From Tenacibaculum sp. 190524A02b (lineage in GTDB: Bacteria; Bacteroidota; Bacteroidia; Flavobacteriales; Flavobacteriaceae), in the NCBI RefSeq assembly GCF_964036645.1, contig NZ_OZ038525.1, forward strand, positions 1,597,501 through 1,661,500: a DNA stretch of 64,000 nucleotides. The letters are read 5' to 3'. The notes beneath the pieces were generated by a model. That model was not told where the DNA came from. It made no database searches and saw only the letters and a program-made list of their open reading frames with translations. Positions 46,101 through 54,277 of the stretch are shown here, in pieces (position 1 is the first letter of the stretch; each line of letters starts with the position of its first letter). A program made the position numbers and the translations under genes.

Positions 46101-49100
46101 CTGTATCTGTTGAAATTGTAAACATTGTTATACAAGTAGTTACCTTAGTACTTCCTGGATTAGGAGAAGCTTTAGAATTAGCGGAAGAAACCATAAAGTT
46201 TATTAATAGTGCTTCTAATATTATACAAAATGCTACAATGATAATAGAGCCTGTAGCTAAAGAACTAGTAAAAGATATTATGGGAACCAACCATAAGAGT
46301 ACTTCTATTGCTAATAATTACATTTCTGTAAATGGAAAACTTTTTCACAGAAGTCCTACAGGACAATGGGAACGAGTTTCTAATGACATTTTTGATGCTG
46401 ATAATGCTAGTGTTGTAGGAGGAACTAATAATATTGTTAGTAATTTTGTTCCATACACACTTAAAACTTCGCATGGTATTGAGAATCATATTAAGCTACT
46501 AGGTAATGGTAAAGTTTATGATACAAAAACTATAGAAAACAGTAACCTTACTGTACATCAGGATTCTTTAAGTACTACTATTGGTGGGAGTGCTTATGTT
46601 AGTTACGGACCTATTACCAATAAAGGTTTTGTACAAAAGAATGCCTATACCGAACAATTCAAACCTTTAATTGGAAGTACTGCTGAAGAAAGAGCCAGAA
46701 GTAATAGACCTGCTTATAAGGATGCTACTCAAGTAATATTACATAAAATTGCTGGTTTAGATTTAGACAATGAACTGTATGATTACCCTATTACCAAAGT
46801 AACCATAAAACAAGGAAGTGAAAAGTTAAGTGCTCATCATTATTTATACGATGCTAACTCCGCTGCTTATGATGCTAATTCACATCTTACCTTATATGGT
46901 AAAGTAACTGATATACCTACTAGCAAAGATATTAAAATAAATACCGATATTGATTTAACAACCACTGATGGTGGATATATTGAACATTATTTTTACAATA
47001 GATATAATACCTATGGAAAAGATCATAGAAAAGGATACCCTACTAAAAGTAATGACCTAAAGTTACAGGATAATACACTTGTTACTTTTGAAAGTATTCA
47101 CAATGATGACTCTCAAAATTATACCAATGGTAATATTACCACTTTATATGGACATCCTTATACTACCTTAACTTACAATACCAATCAAAAAGTAGTAGCT
47201 AGCAACCATACGTATTATCATGTATGGGAAGAAGATTTAAGGCACCCTGTAAACGGAACACATTTACAAGAAAACAGAATCTATTTATCTCGCCCTATAA
47301 AAAAAGTAAACACTGTAGATGGTGTAGCTAATGTTACTACTTCAGAGTTTGAATTTGCAAAGCATAGTTTAATTACTCGTAAAAATTCTTCTAAAGGATA
47401 TACTACGCAAGGCACTACTGAAGAACATAATCAATATCATACCTATGCTTTTGAACATTATGATGATTTAAGAAAAGTAAATCGTATTCAAGAGCCTTTT
47501 AGCACTATTAATACAGTTAAACAAGGAAATGATCCTGAGAAAATAACTGGAGGGAATGTAGTTGCTTATGAAAGCTTTAGGATTAATAATAAAGATATTC
47601 ATGCACCGAAAGACTTCTATACCCTAGCTAATGCAAACGGACTTACTCCTAATGCATTACCTGAAAACATTATTGGAAAAATAACCAGTAATATTAATAA
47701 TCAGGCTACTTTAATAAAAAATTACGATAAAAAAGCAGAAAAATACCATGCGGCTATTGGAGATTATTATGGTACTGAAAGAGCGGCATATAACGCGCAT
47801 CATAAAGAACATGAGATTCAAGATAATATAGAGCAACTTCATGACGACTTATTAGACTTAGCTAAAAACATTGACTTTTATAAACAAAGTTTAGCTCAAA
47901 ACAAAGCTGAAGAAAACAAGTTAACCTCAGACATTAACTCACTTAGAAATGACCAAAAAGTTTCTCGTAATCAAATAAACGATAAAATTAATCAAATTAA
48001 TCAAAAATATCGTGATATTCATAAATATGAAAATTTAATTGATATTGGATGGGTTGGAGGTCCTATTGGGTATGGTATTGCTTATGGGGTTAATAAACCT
48101 AAAATAAATAGAGCTAAAGAAGCAATCAATAGTCTTCGTAATGCAATTACTCAATTAGAGAGAGATATTAGACAAGATCAAATAGATATTGATAAAAAAC
48201 GTGAATCATTACTTGGATTAGTTAACAATAACAATGATTTAAAGCCTCTACTTAAAAACATTCAATTAGCTTTAAAAAACGAAAGAGATACCTATAATAC
48301 TTTTAAAGTTGATAAAGAATCACCTTTACTTAATAGTTTTAAGGCCTTTGATGGCGGAATTGAAAATTATAGCCACAATAAACATAATACAGCTAAACTT
48401 GATTTAGCTAATATAAACTTTGATAATTATCAAAAGATTTTAAATAACTTAAAACAGCATTTAAATTTACTTGCCCAAACAAATGTAACTCCTGATAATC
48501 TGGAAACTAATTTTCACGATAGAATAAGAAATACTATTGAGAATATTAAAGATAATCATAGAAGTCATAAAGTTATATTTGAAAGGTTGACTGGGCATCA
48601 TACCAATGCTATCTCTTTTGCTAAAAAAGCTAAAAGAATTTCAAGAAAAGCATCAAAAAACTATGCTGTAAATTGGATTCGAAACAAAACAATTGATACT
48701 AGAGATAAAACTACAGGAATTCCTGTAAGTTGGTACAATACTAATAATACTTTTAGTAGTATAATTCTACATCCAAAAAATAAAAAGCCTATTGCTAAAT
48801 TTAAAGGAGTAGATGTACATGCTACAACTAAAGAAGCTCGTTATTTCAATTTTGAAAACGGAAACAATCATACTTTCAAAGGAAGCCTTTATAAAGATGC
48901 ACATACTGGTAACAAAAGTATATCATATTCTTCTAACAAATTTAAGGCTAAAGAGACATTTAACTTTTTATCTAAAAAAAATAGTTATTTAGTATCTCTA
49001 TGGATAAAAGAGAAATTTTCTCAAAATAATACACCCTATAATAATGAACTTAAAATAGGAAATAGTAGTACCATAGAAAATAGTAGTACTAGTGAAAATA

Positions 49101-52100
49101 TATTTCATGCTACAAGTGAGTGGAAATATATTGAAGTATTATTAAATTATGGTGAAGAGCCTTCTATATTATTTGGCAACAACCTACTTGTAGATGATGT
49201 TCTTATAAGACCAATAGGAACCTCTGTTACTACTTATACCTGGGATGATAATGACATGTTATCCCATAAAACAACTAATAATGGAGTAACCACTACGAAT
49301 ATATTAGATAATGCACAGCAACATATAGCTTCCATAGATAATACAGGAAGAACTATGGACTTCACACATCACGGGTATAGTAGATTTGTTGAGAATAATG
49401 GAGAATATAGTATAAATTCTCCTAACACAAATATTGGGATACACTTTCAAGGTAAAACAACTTATTTAGGAGATGCATCAAACATTACCAATATACCTGT
49501 AACTGATTTATCCGATGAGTTTGCCATATCTTTTACAGCCGATGAAAACTTTAGACTAATAAAAGGAAATCAACGTATTATTAAGGTCGGGAATATAATT
49601 AGTGCTAATGGCAAAAGTTCTGACATTAAACAGCATAAAAATATTCTTGTATTACAAAAGCATGGAGGGTTATATGTGTATGTTAACGGACAAGTTAAAG
49701 CATATTTAAACAAAACAAATAACAATAATGTCCAAATTCGTGGTACAGTATCTAATTTATTAATAGGTAAAAAACCAGTTGTTAATATTATTTATAAAGA
49801 TGGAATAGCAAGAAACATACAACATCAATACTGGCAAAACAACATTGATAATCAGATAACTGGTAAAATCACACAAGCCACCCTATACAATGGATGGGGA
49901 AAACCTATGTTAAAAACAAAACCCCTTTATACTCCAATTACTAATTTGAATTATGAGCAAAATTTTGTTAAATTCAATGAGTTAAATGGAAATTTGCAAG
50001 GAAATTTCGTATCACTTTATGAGACATTTAGCCAACAAAACAATCATGATTACAAAATAAAGAATCATCTTGATATCAGTAGGTTATTTACACAAACTAA
50101 ATACAGCAATGATCCTCTACAAAGAGTCATCGCAACTACTATGCCTGGTGTTAACAACAAAGACACTGAAAACACTAAAAGAACTGGTTATCAAGACGCT
50201 TTAGGTGCTTCTCTGGAAAATGCTATTGGTATTAGTAATACTAATAAACTAAAGTTTAAAACTTCTTCTACTGAGATTCGTAATAATGATAAAGCTGCTG
50301 TTAAAGATTTATTTGGAAGAGCTACAGCCATGCAAAACGGAAACTCGATTAGCAGTTATACTTATAAGTATGATACAAATGGTAATAAAACCGTAAAAAG
50401 GAGGTTGCCTCTTTCACATACTAATAACGCTCCAAATCAATATAAAAACACACGTGTTAATATAGATTTAATAGGAGATCAAGCCTATACAAATACCGTA
50501 GATGAAGGCAAAAATTATACAATAAAAAACAATAAAGGTTTAACCGTGTTTTCTTCTACTCACAACTTCTCTAAGCTTAAACCAAATATAAAATGGAATT
50601 ACATTAAATATGATCCTATTAACCGACCTATTGAAGCTGGAATAATCACTGTCCCTGGCAACTTTGATCAACAAGAAATGAGCTTCCTTGCCAATGTACC
50701 AGAATGGTTAGCAGATATTAAACAAACTATTCATAAAACTTGGCAATATGATAGCTTTGAAAATAAAGTAGACAAATCTAACGGGAAAATTACACATACC
50801 TCACGTCTAATCAATGATAAGCAAGTAGAAAATAAGTATACATATAACCTTAGAGGTCAAGTGGCCACAAAAGCTACTTATATTAACGGCGATTTACAAG
50901 GACTTGTTCGATATCATTATAATCATGATGGCAAAATTAAAGACATTGTATATCCTAATGGTACTTCTGTAGTTTATAACTATGATCAAAATGGTAGGTT
51001 GTATGGTGTAGGAACAGATGCTAATCCGTTTGCCTATGCTAAATATGGATATGGTACCAATGGTAAAATTAACCAAACCATTCATGGAAGCGGTGTATTA
51101 AATACAACCCAGAAATACACCTTACAAGAACATGTGGCTGAATCTAATACTGAATTCAATGGTGCTCAAACCCTATTTAAGGAAAATCTTGAATATACAG
51201 TAGACGGTAATTATCACCAAGGAATGATTATGCGTAAAACAGAACAGCAAGAAGGACAGCCTATTGATAGGTATGAATACACCTATGATAATCAATATAG
51301 GTTAACTCTTGCTGAGAGACATGGAACTGGTATTGATAGATTTCAATTTGATTACGACACCAATGGTAATTTAACCTCTCAATCATCTAGTGTATTTGGA
51401 AGGACTAATAACTTTACTTACCAACAAGGTACTAATAAGTTACAAAGCCCTACCGAGGCTGCTAGTAAAATTGGGTTATACACTAAAATTGGACAAACTC
51501 CTTTAGGGTTGAATACCCAATTAGACTACGATATCTTTACTCGTAAAACTCATAAAGTATTTGATGGGCAAAATCAGGTGAAGTTCTTATACGATGCGAA
51601 CAATAAAAGAGTCCAAAAAACACGTAAATACACTTCTAAACATGGGCTTAGTATTGACGATACCTTAACCTATATTTTTGGAACTCGTAATTTACCTTTA
51701 TTTGAAAAACTTACGGATAATGTAGATAATACCTCATGGGATAAAACGTATATTTATGGGGCTCAGTATGCTCCTATAGCTATGCTTTACAAGGGTAAAA
51801 CCTATTTCTTTGTACGTGATTATCAAAGTAGTTTACGTAATGTAGTTAATGCTACTGAAGGAATTGTAGAAGAAACCTATAAATACACCCCTTTTGGTGA
51901 AATTTTATACTCAAACCATCAAGGAACGGAGGTGAAACACAAATTAGGAACCTATTTATATACTGGGCAAGAATACGATCAAGCTACTGGATTGTATAAC
52001 TTCAAAGCTAGATTATACCATCCTGTTAAGAAAATATTCTTAAGCCCTGATCCTAAACACATCAATTATTCTCCATATACTTACACTAGCAATAACCCTA

Positions 52101-52735
52101 TTAATCTTGTGGATCTAGACGGAAAAATGCCTACTGGTGGAGCTGCTGCGGAAGCAGAAGGAGCTGTTGGTGGACAACTTACTAAAGCTGAAAAGAAAGC
52201 AGCAGCAAAAGCAGCAAAAGCAGCAAAAGCAGCAGAAAAAGCAAGAATAGCTGCTGCAGAACGTGAGAAAGTGGAAGCTAAGATAAATAATTTTCAAAAT
52301 TATGAAGGACAACGCATCAAACGTTTAAAATACCTTGAGAATGATTTAAAAGAAGATTCTAAAAGAGCTAGAAATGGTGCTTACTTAGAAGGAAATTTAG
52401 GCGGAAAAGAAATCCAATTTAACTCTATTAGTAGCGAAGTAGCCACTAATATGAAAAATGTTGTTCCTAACCCTACTTCTAGAGCGTTTCAAACCTCGAT
52501 AGTTAATGGAACAAGTAGAGCATTTGATACAGAAGTAAAATTATTAGAGCATTTGAATACAGAAATTGAAGCTGGTAGAGTTATCGGTTCTGGTAGTATT
52601 CAGTTAACTTCAGAATTACCATACTGTGATTCATGTAAAGGGGTAATTAGCCAATTTGAATCTAAATATCCTAAGATTAAATTTTATAAGATGAGTGGTG
52701 TAGATGGAATGTTTGATCCTTCTATAGGACAGTAG
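43073..52735 (+). CDS. Giant Rhs/Tc-like polymorphic toxin with C-terminal deaminase domain
   Basis: 3220 residues. A signal peptide (about 1-37, ending APASYANA) is followed by an SpvB/TcB-like N-terminal shell region (LDLGTGNVTLQESLLAVEGY) with beta-propeller-like blades to about 1000. A hydrophobic helical segment lies near 1003-1065. Long coiled coils (about 1560-1655 and 1676-1720) flank a short hydrophobic hairpin GWVGGPIGYGIAYG (1659-1672). YD/Rhs repeats fill about 2430-2960. The Rhs core (TGQEYDQATGLYNFKARLYH from 2964 to NLVDLDG near 3011-3017) is followed by an Ala/Lys linker and a toxin domain (about 3075-3220). The toxin tip carries DTE (3152-3154) and CDSC (3185-3188), the zinc and catalytic residues of Toxin-deaminase-type cytidine/adenosine deaminases. 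No immunity gene follows. No T9SS domain is present. Confidence 0.85.
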   Translation: MKNNNLIKNKETLRRWGAFALSLLIFLGNAPASYANAYAQKQMLTSQQTLQQKTGALPVNQLDLGTGNVTLQESLLAVEGYQATISYNSEGVAQKAATWNRSQKQGTLGLGWEYPENRIIRLTQQTGTLEDDKYLLYNQGATYPLLFIEQSNNEKTYRIAKKHNWIVKYHTTNKQWRLFMPDGQIYIYGDGSFTQHHANSNEYNVKWGNWIGSSVDPTNQTKFPISYNLSAIEDIYGEQVKFFYQTTSENVGRSGRTHTRASYLAKVEGLRGKTLNYSYQKKEAFEYSDPHTENGESGTDNDRDAYQERYEDRYLSVITLKNRKDQQIKKINLEYTFLNKGTELQKRLLKGVHYLDAKDDPYMPAKTFDYFGTNTTDGVKAGLTKAETQLYNATNGALFGAIKQENMPEGVSYAFQYGKQKIKGASKTLPITFPKAPFNDKYEVTSRWSAPELFYGNDYVVAIFESQDLTQRKSHVKVYQWIGDRWNEQDLGPFNGYFYDKYPAKDQYSKSILKQAKGKLFDALEQTPGGQGLKGIMNALNDGFSDMGKTLYRTGDDLAHGKVGKAIKDWFEGEAKLIEDIVLDIAASIEKEAEELVGLAIEIFGNKEEKFIVDQKKLYEARQKDAANNPRKQYHVVLQDDFFALTTSFGGSEVNIIQKNKLVPGTWNNISKRANLTSKFFSFESGTNFVALLDELTDFLYIYTWDGLVWNIEMTKLNANFNNTIAFKQGKDALENAFDGVFNAPENEENRLDHRSAITAKNNMILAVVTDSQGTNAEITIFHHDENRNWTTNGQQINKKAAAAKTINLHNAMAEKLSAIMGRDGKLDIKMGNSFAVLQTYDNLDENIPDASDIPLIGNLISSFVPDMKKINMTYGITWDENFENINLEFLHAAAGQTGVESFVVGNVINKIGKAHNLLVGSNNALDPEDGKNYAFRYDGNQFLGKQFSSPYYTSGFANDVVSTLTESDDKAFKTPQFYQYDPNTNDWTLINKASQEQIAAPEFVDEAITVSVEIVNIVIQVVTLVLPGLGEALELAEETIKFINSASNIIQNATMIIEPVAKELVKDIMGTNHKSTSIANNYISVNGKLFHRSPTGQWERVSNDIFDADNASVVGGTNNIVSNFVPYTLKTSHGIENHIKLLGNGKVYDTKTIENSNLTVHQDSLSTTIGGSAYVSYGPITNKGFVQKNAYTEQFKPLIGSTAEERARSNRPAYKDATQVILHKIAGLDLDNELYDYPITKVTIKQGSEKLSAHHYLYDANSAAYDANSHLTLYGKVTDIPTSKDIKINTDIDLTTTDGGYIEHYFYNRYNTYGKDHRKGYPTKSNDLKLQDNTLVTFESIHNDDSQNYTNGNITTLYGHPYTTLTYNTNQKVVASNHTYYHVWEEDLRHPVNGTHLQENRIYLSRPIKKVNTVDGVANVTTSEFEFAKHSLITRKNSSKGYTTQGTTEEHNQYHTYAFEHYDDLRKVNRIQEPFSTINTVKQGNDPEKITGGNVVAYESFRINNKDIHAPKDFYTLANANGLTPNALPENIIGKITSNINNQATLIKNYDKKAEKYHAAIGDYYGTERAAYNAHHKEHEIQDNIEQLHDDLLDLAKNIDFYKQSLAQNKAEENKLTSDINSLRNDQKVSRNQINDKINQINQKYRDIHKYENLIDIGWVGGPIGYGIAYGVNKPKINRAKEAINSLRNAITQLERDIRQDQIDIDKKRESLLGLVNNNNDLKPLLKNIQLALKNERDTYNTFKVDKESPLLNSFKAFDGGIENYSHNKHNTAKLDLANINFDNYQKILNNLKQHLNLLAQTNVTPDNLETNFHDRIRNTIENIKDNHRSHKVIFERLTGHHTNAISFAKKAKRISRKASKNYAVNWIRNKTIDTRDKTTGIPVSWYNTNNTFSSIILHPKNKKPIAKFKGVDVHATTKEARYFNFENGNNHTFKGSLYKDAHTGNKSISYSSNKFKAKETFNFLSKKNSYLVSLWIKEKFSQNNTPYNNELKIGNSSTIENSSTSENIFHATSEWKYIEVLLNYGEEPSILFGNNLLVDDVLIRPIGTSVTTYTWDDNDMLSHKTTNNGVTTTNILDNAQQHIASIDNTGRTMDFTHHGYSRFVENNGEYSINSPNTNIGIHFQGKTTYLGDASNITNIPVTDLSDEFAISFTADENFRLIKGNQRIIKVGNIISANGKSSDIKQHKNILVLQKHGGLYVYVNGQVKAYLNKTNNNNVQIRGTVSNLLIGKKPVVNIIYKDGIARNIQHQYWQNNIDNQITGKITQATLYNGWGKPMLKTKPLYTPITNLNYEQNFVKFNELNGNLQGNFVSLYETFSQQNNHDYKIKNHLDISRLFTQTKYSNDPLQRVIATTMPGVNNKDTENTKRTGYQDALGASLENAIGISNTNKLKFKTSSTEIRNNDKAAVKDLFGRATAMQNGNSISSYTYKYDTNGNKTVKRRLPLSHTNNAPNQYKNTRVNIDLIGDQAYTNTVDEGKNYTIKNNKGLTVFSSTHNFSKLKPNIKWNYIKYDPINRPIEAGIITVPGNFDQQEMSFLANVPEWLADIKQTIHKTWQYDSFENKVDKSNGKITHTSRLINDKQVENKYTYNLRGQVATKATYINGDLQGLVRYHYNHDGKIKDIVYPNGTSVVYNYDQNGRLYGVGTDANPFAYAKYGYGTNGKINQTIHGSGVLNTTQKYTLQEHVAESNTEFNGAQTLFKENLEYTVDGNYHQGMIMRKTEQQEGQPIDRYEYTYDNQYRLTLAERHGTGIDRFQFDYDTNGNLTSQSSSVFGRTNNFTYQQGTNKLQSPTEAASKIGLYTKIGQTPLGLNTQLDYDIFTRKTHKVFDGQNQVKFLYDANNKRVQKTRKYTSKHGLSIDDTLTYIFGTRNLPLFEKLTDNVDNTSWDKTYIYGAQYAPIAMLYKGKTYFFVRDYQSSLRNVVNATEGIVEETYKYTPFGEILYSNHQGTEVKHKLGTYLYTGQEYDQATGLYNFKARLYHPVKKIFLSPDPKHINYSPYTYTSNNPINLVDLDGKMPTGGAAAEAEGAVGGQLTKAEKKAAAKAAKAAKAAEKARIAAAEREKVEAKINNFQNYEGQRIKRLKYLENDLKEDSKRARNGAYLEGNLGGKEIQFNSISSEVATNMKNVVPNPTSRAFQTSIVNGTSRAFDTEVKLLEHLNTEIEAGRVIGSGSIQLTSELPYCDSCKGVISQFESKYPKIKFYKMSGVDGMFDPSIGQ

Positions 52736-52774
52736 TTTTAGACACTTATTAATTAACTTTTTTTAAAGAATTAT

Positions 52775-52809
52775 AAACACCTCAAAAGTAAAATTTTGAG
52801 GTGTTTTTT
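52775..52809 (+). terminator. Terminator of the Rhs toxin gene
   Basis: Perfect 13-bp stem AAACACCTCAAAA / TTTTGAGGTGTTT with a 6-nt loop and a T-run, 40 bp after the stop codon. It leaves no room for a co-transcribed immunity gene. Confidence 0.85.
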
Positions 52810-52854
52810 AATTAAAAAACTAATATTATTCTACCTCAAAAAACACTATTTTTA

Positions 52855-53190
52855 TTTATATTTTGTTGAATGAAAAGAGGCATTATCAATGATAACAATC
52901 TTGTACTCTCTAGGCTTGTGATTAAAAAAGCTTCAAATAGTATAGTATCTACTCCATTAATTCCCTAGACAAAACTTTCACCGTCAATAGGTGTTTGAAA
53001 ATTTATGTTGATAGTCCACTATAGGGTTTTAGCCAACAATAGATAAATACTTCCCAACAAATGTCTTTAACCCGTATCCAGATTCATCTTGAAAATATAA
53101 TTTTACACTATCGTATTTATTGTTATTTAGACTACCTATAATTAAAGAAAATATACTAGGGAGTTTAAAAAAATTTAACCGAAGCTCCGA
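52855..53190 (-). pseudogene. IS630-family DDE transposase remnant
   Basis: Minus-strand translation gives KLYFQDESGYGLKTFVGKY, then after an in-frame stop PIVDYQHKFSNTY, and after a shift FFNHKPREYKIVIIDNASFH. These are the first and second DDE Asp motifs of IS630-type transposases in correct order. Frames are broken by stops and shifts and the ends are missing. The flanking DNA 53190-53422 holds no recognisable gene and may be further transposon debris. Confidence 0.8.
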
Positions 53191-53422
53191 GGCCACTGAA
53201 AAAGTCTTACTCAGATAATAAAACCGTTAAGTATTTGCAAGTACTTGATGGTTTTTATAATTCAAAGCATGATAGCTCAACAATGAGAAAGAAGATGTAG
53301 ACTTTACTGTTGTTGATTAAGCTTTAGTCGCTTTTAAACTAAACCAAAACCCATCGATCTTCAGCCCATGATAGTTTAATTTCTAGACTGTTTTTTTCTA
53401 TAAATTTTATATCCCAATAAAA

Positions 53423-54277
53423 TTACACCCTAATTACCTTATGCATAGGTATTGGTAAGTCCACACCTTCTTTTAAAAAACGTTTATGTACTGCTTCTTT
53501 TAAGGCACATTTTGTTCTAAATTCTAAAAAAGGCTCACTTAACCAAACATATGCACGCATATGAATATAATCCGTATGCACATCTATTACGCGTACATCT
53601 ACTTGCTGAGAAGATTTCAGTACTTGTTCTGGTGTTCGATTATCTATAACATTAGGTTGTTTGATTGCTTCTTCTTGAATAATTCTTCTAGCTAAATCAA
53701 TATCTGCTTTTAAACCTATTTTAAAATTATTAAAACTCAGCACATGAGAATCTTCAATAGTGTGATTTAAAACAGAGTCTGTACTAATGACAGAATTTGG
53801 TATGATAAGGCGTTTATTTTCAAAATTATTTATTACTGTATGGCGTAAAGTAATATCTTCTACAATTCCTACTCTAGCCTCATCTAATTTTATATAATCC
53901 CCTACCCTAAACGGGCGAAAAAGGACAATAAATGCTCCAGCAATTAAATTAGATAATGCTGCTTGAGCAGCAAAACCAATAATAGCAGCTAAAATTCCAG
54001 CTCCAGAAAAAATTAAGGTAGCCTTACTTCTAAAAAGTGGAACCGTCATTATAATATAAATAATTCCAAAAACGCCTATAAAAAACTTAACAGAGTTTCT
54101 AAAAAACTGAATACTAGTCCTTCCAAATTTATCAACCTGTCTATGTTTCATTAGCAATACGATTACGTATCGTATAATTCTTGAAATAACCCAAGAAACA
54201 AATACTACTACGAATACGTATCCTAAAATTCCGAAAAAAGAATCTAAATCAAATCGGTATGCAAATAGGTTTTTCAT
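53423..54277 (-). CDS. Small-conductance mechanosensitive channel (MscS family)
   Basis: 284 residues. Three membrane helices (about 15-40, 63-85, 88-118) end in the pore-lining TM3 with small residues (AGILAAIIGFAAQAALSNLI), followed by the MscS beta domain (FRPFRVGDYIKL, GIVEDITLRHTVINNFENKR, IPNSVIS) and the C-terminal alpha/beta domain. It opens under membrane tension to release solutes. The start overlaps the parC stop by one base, so it is translated after parC in the same operon. Confidence 0.92.
   Translation of the reverse strand: MKNLFAYRFDLDSFFGILGYVFVVVFVSWVISRIIRYVIVLLMKHRQVDKFGRTSIQFFRNSVKFFIGVFGIIYIIMTVPLFRSKATLIFSGAGILAAIIGFAAQAALSNLIAGAFIVLFRPFRVGDYIKLDEARVGIVEDITLRHTVINNFENKRLIIPNSVISTDSVLNHTIEDSHVLSFNNFKIGLKADIDLARRIIQEEAIKQPNVIDNRTPEQVLKSSQQVDVRVIDVHTDYIHMRAYVWLSEPFLEFRTKCALKEAVHKRFLKEGVDLPIPMHKVIRV

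Noticed and set aside
52115-52312. Cys/Phe-rich minus-strand ORF under the end of the Rhs gene
   Set aside because: It is the antisense of the Ala/Lys repeat linker (GCA/AAA codons) and has no other support.
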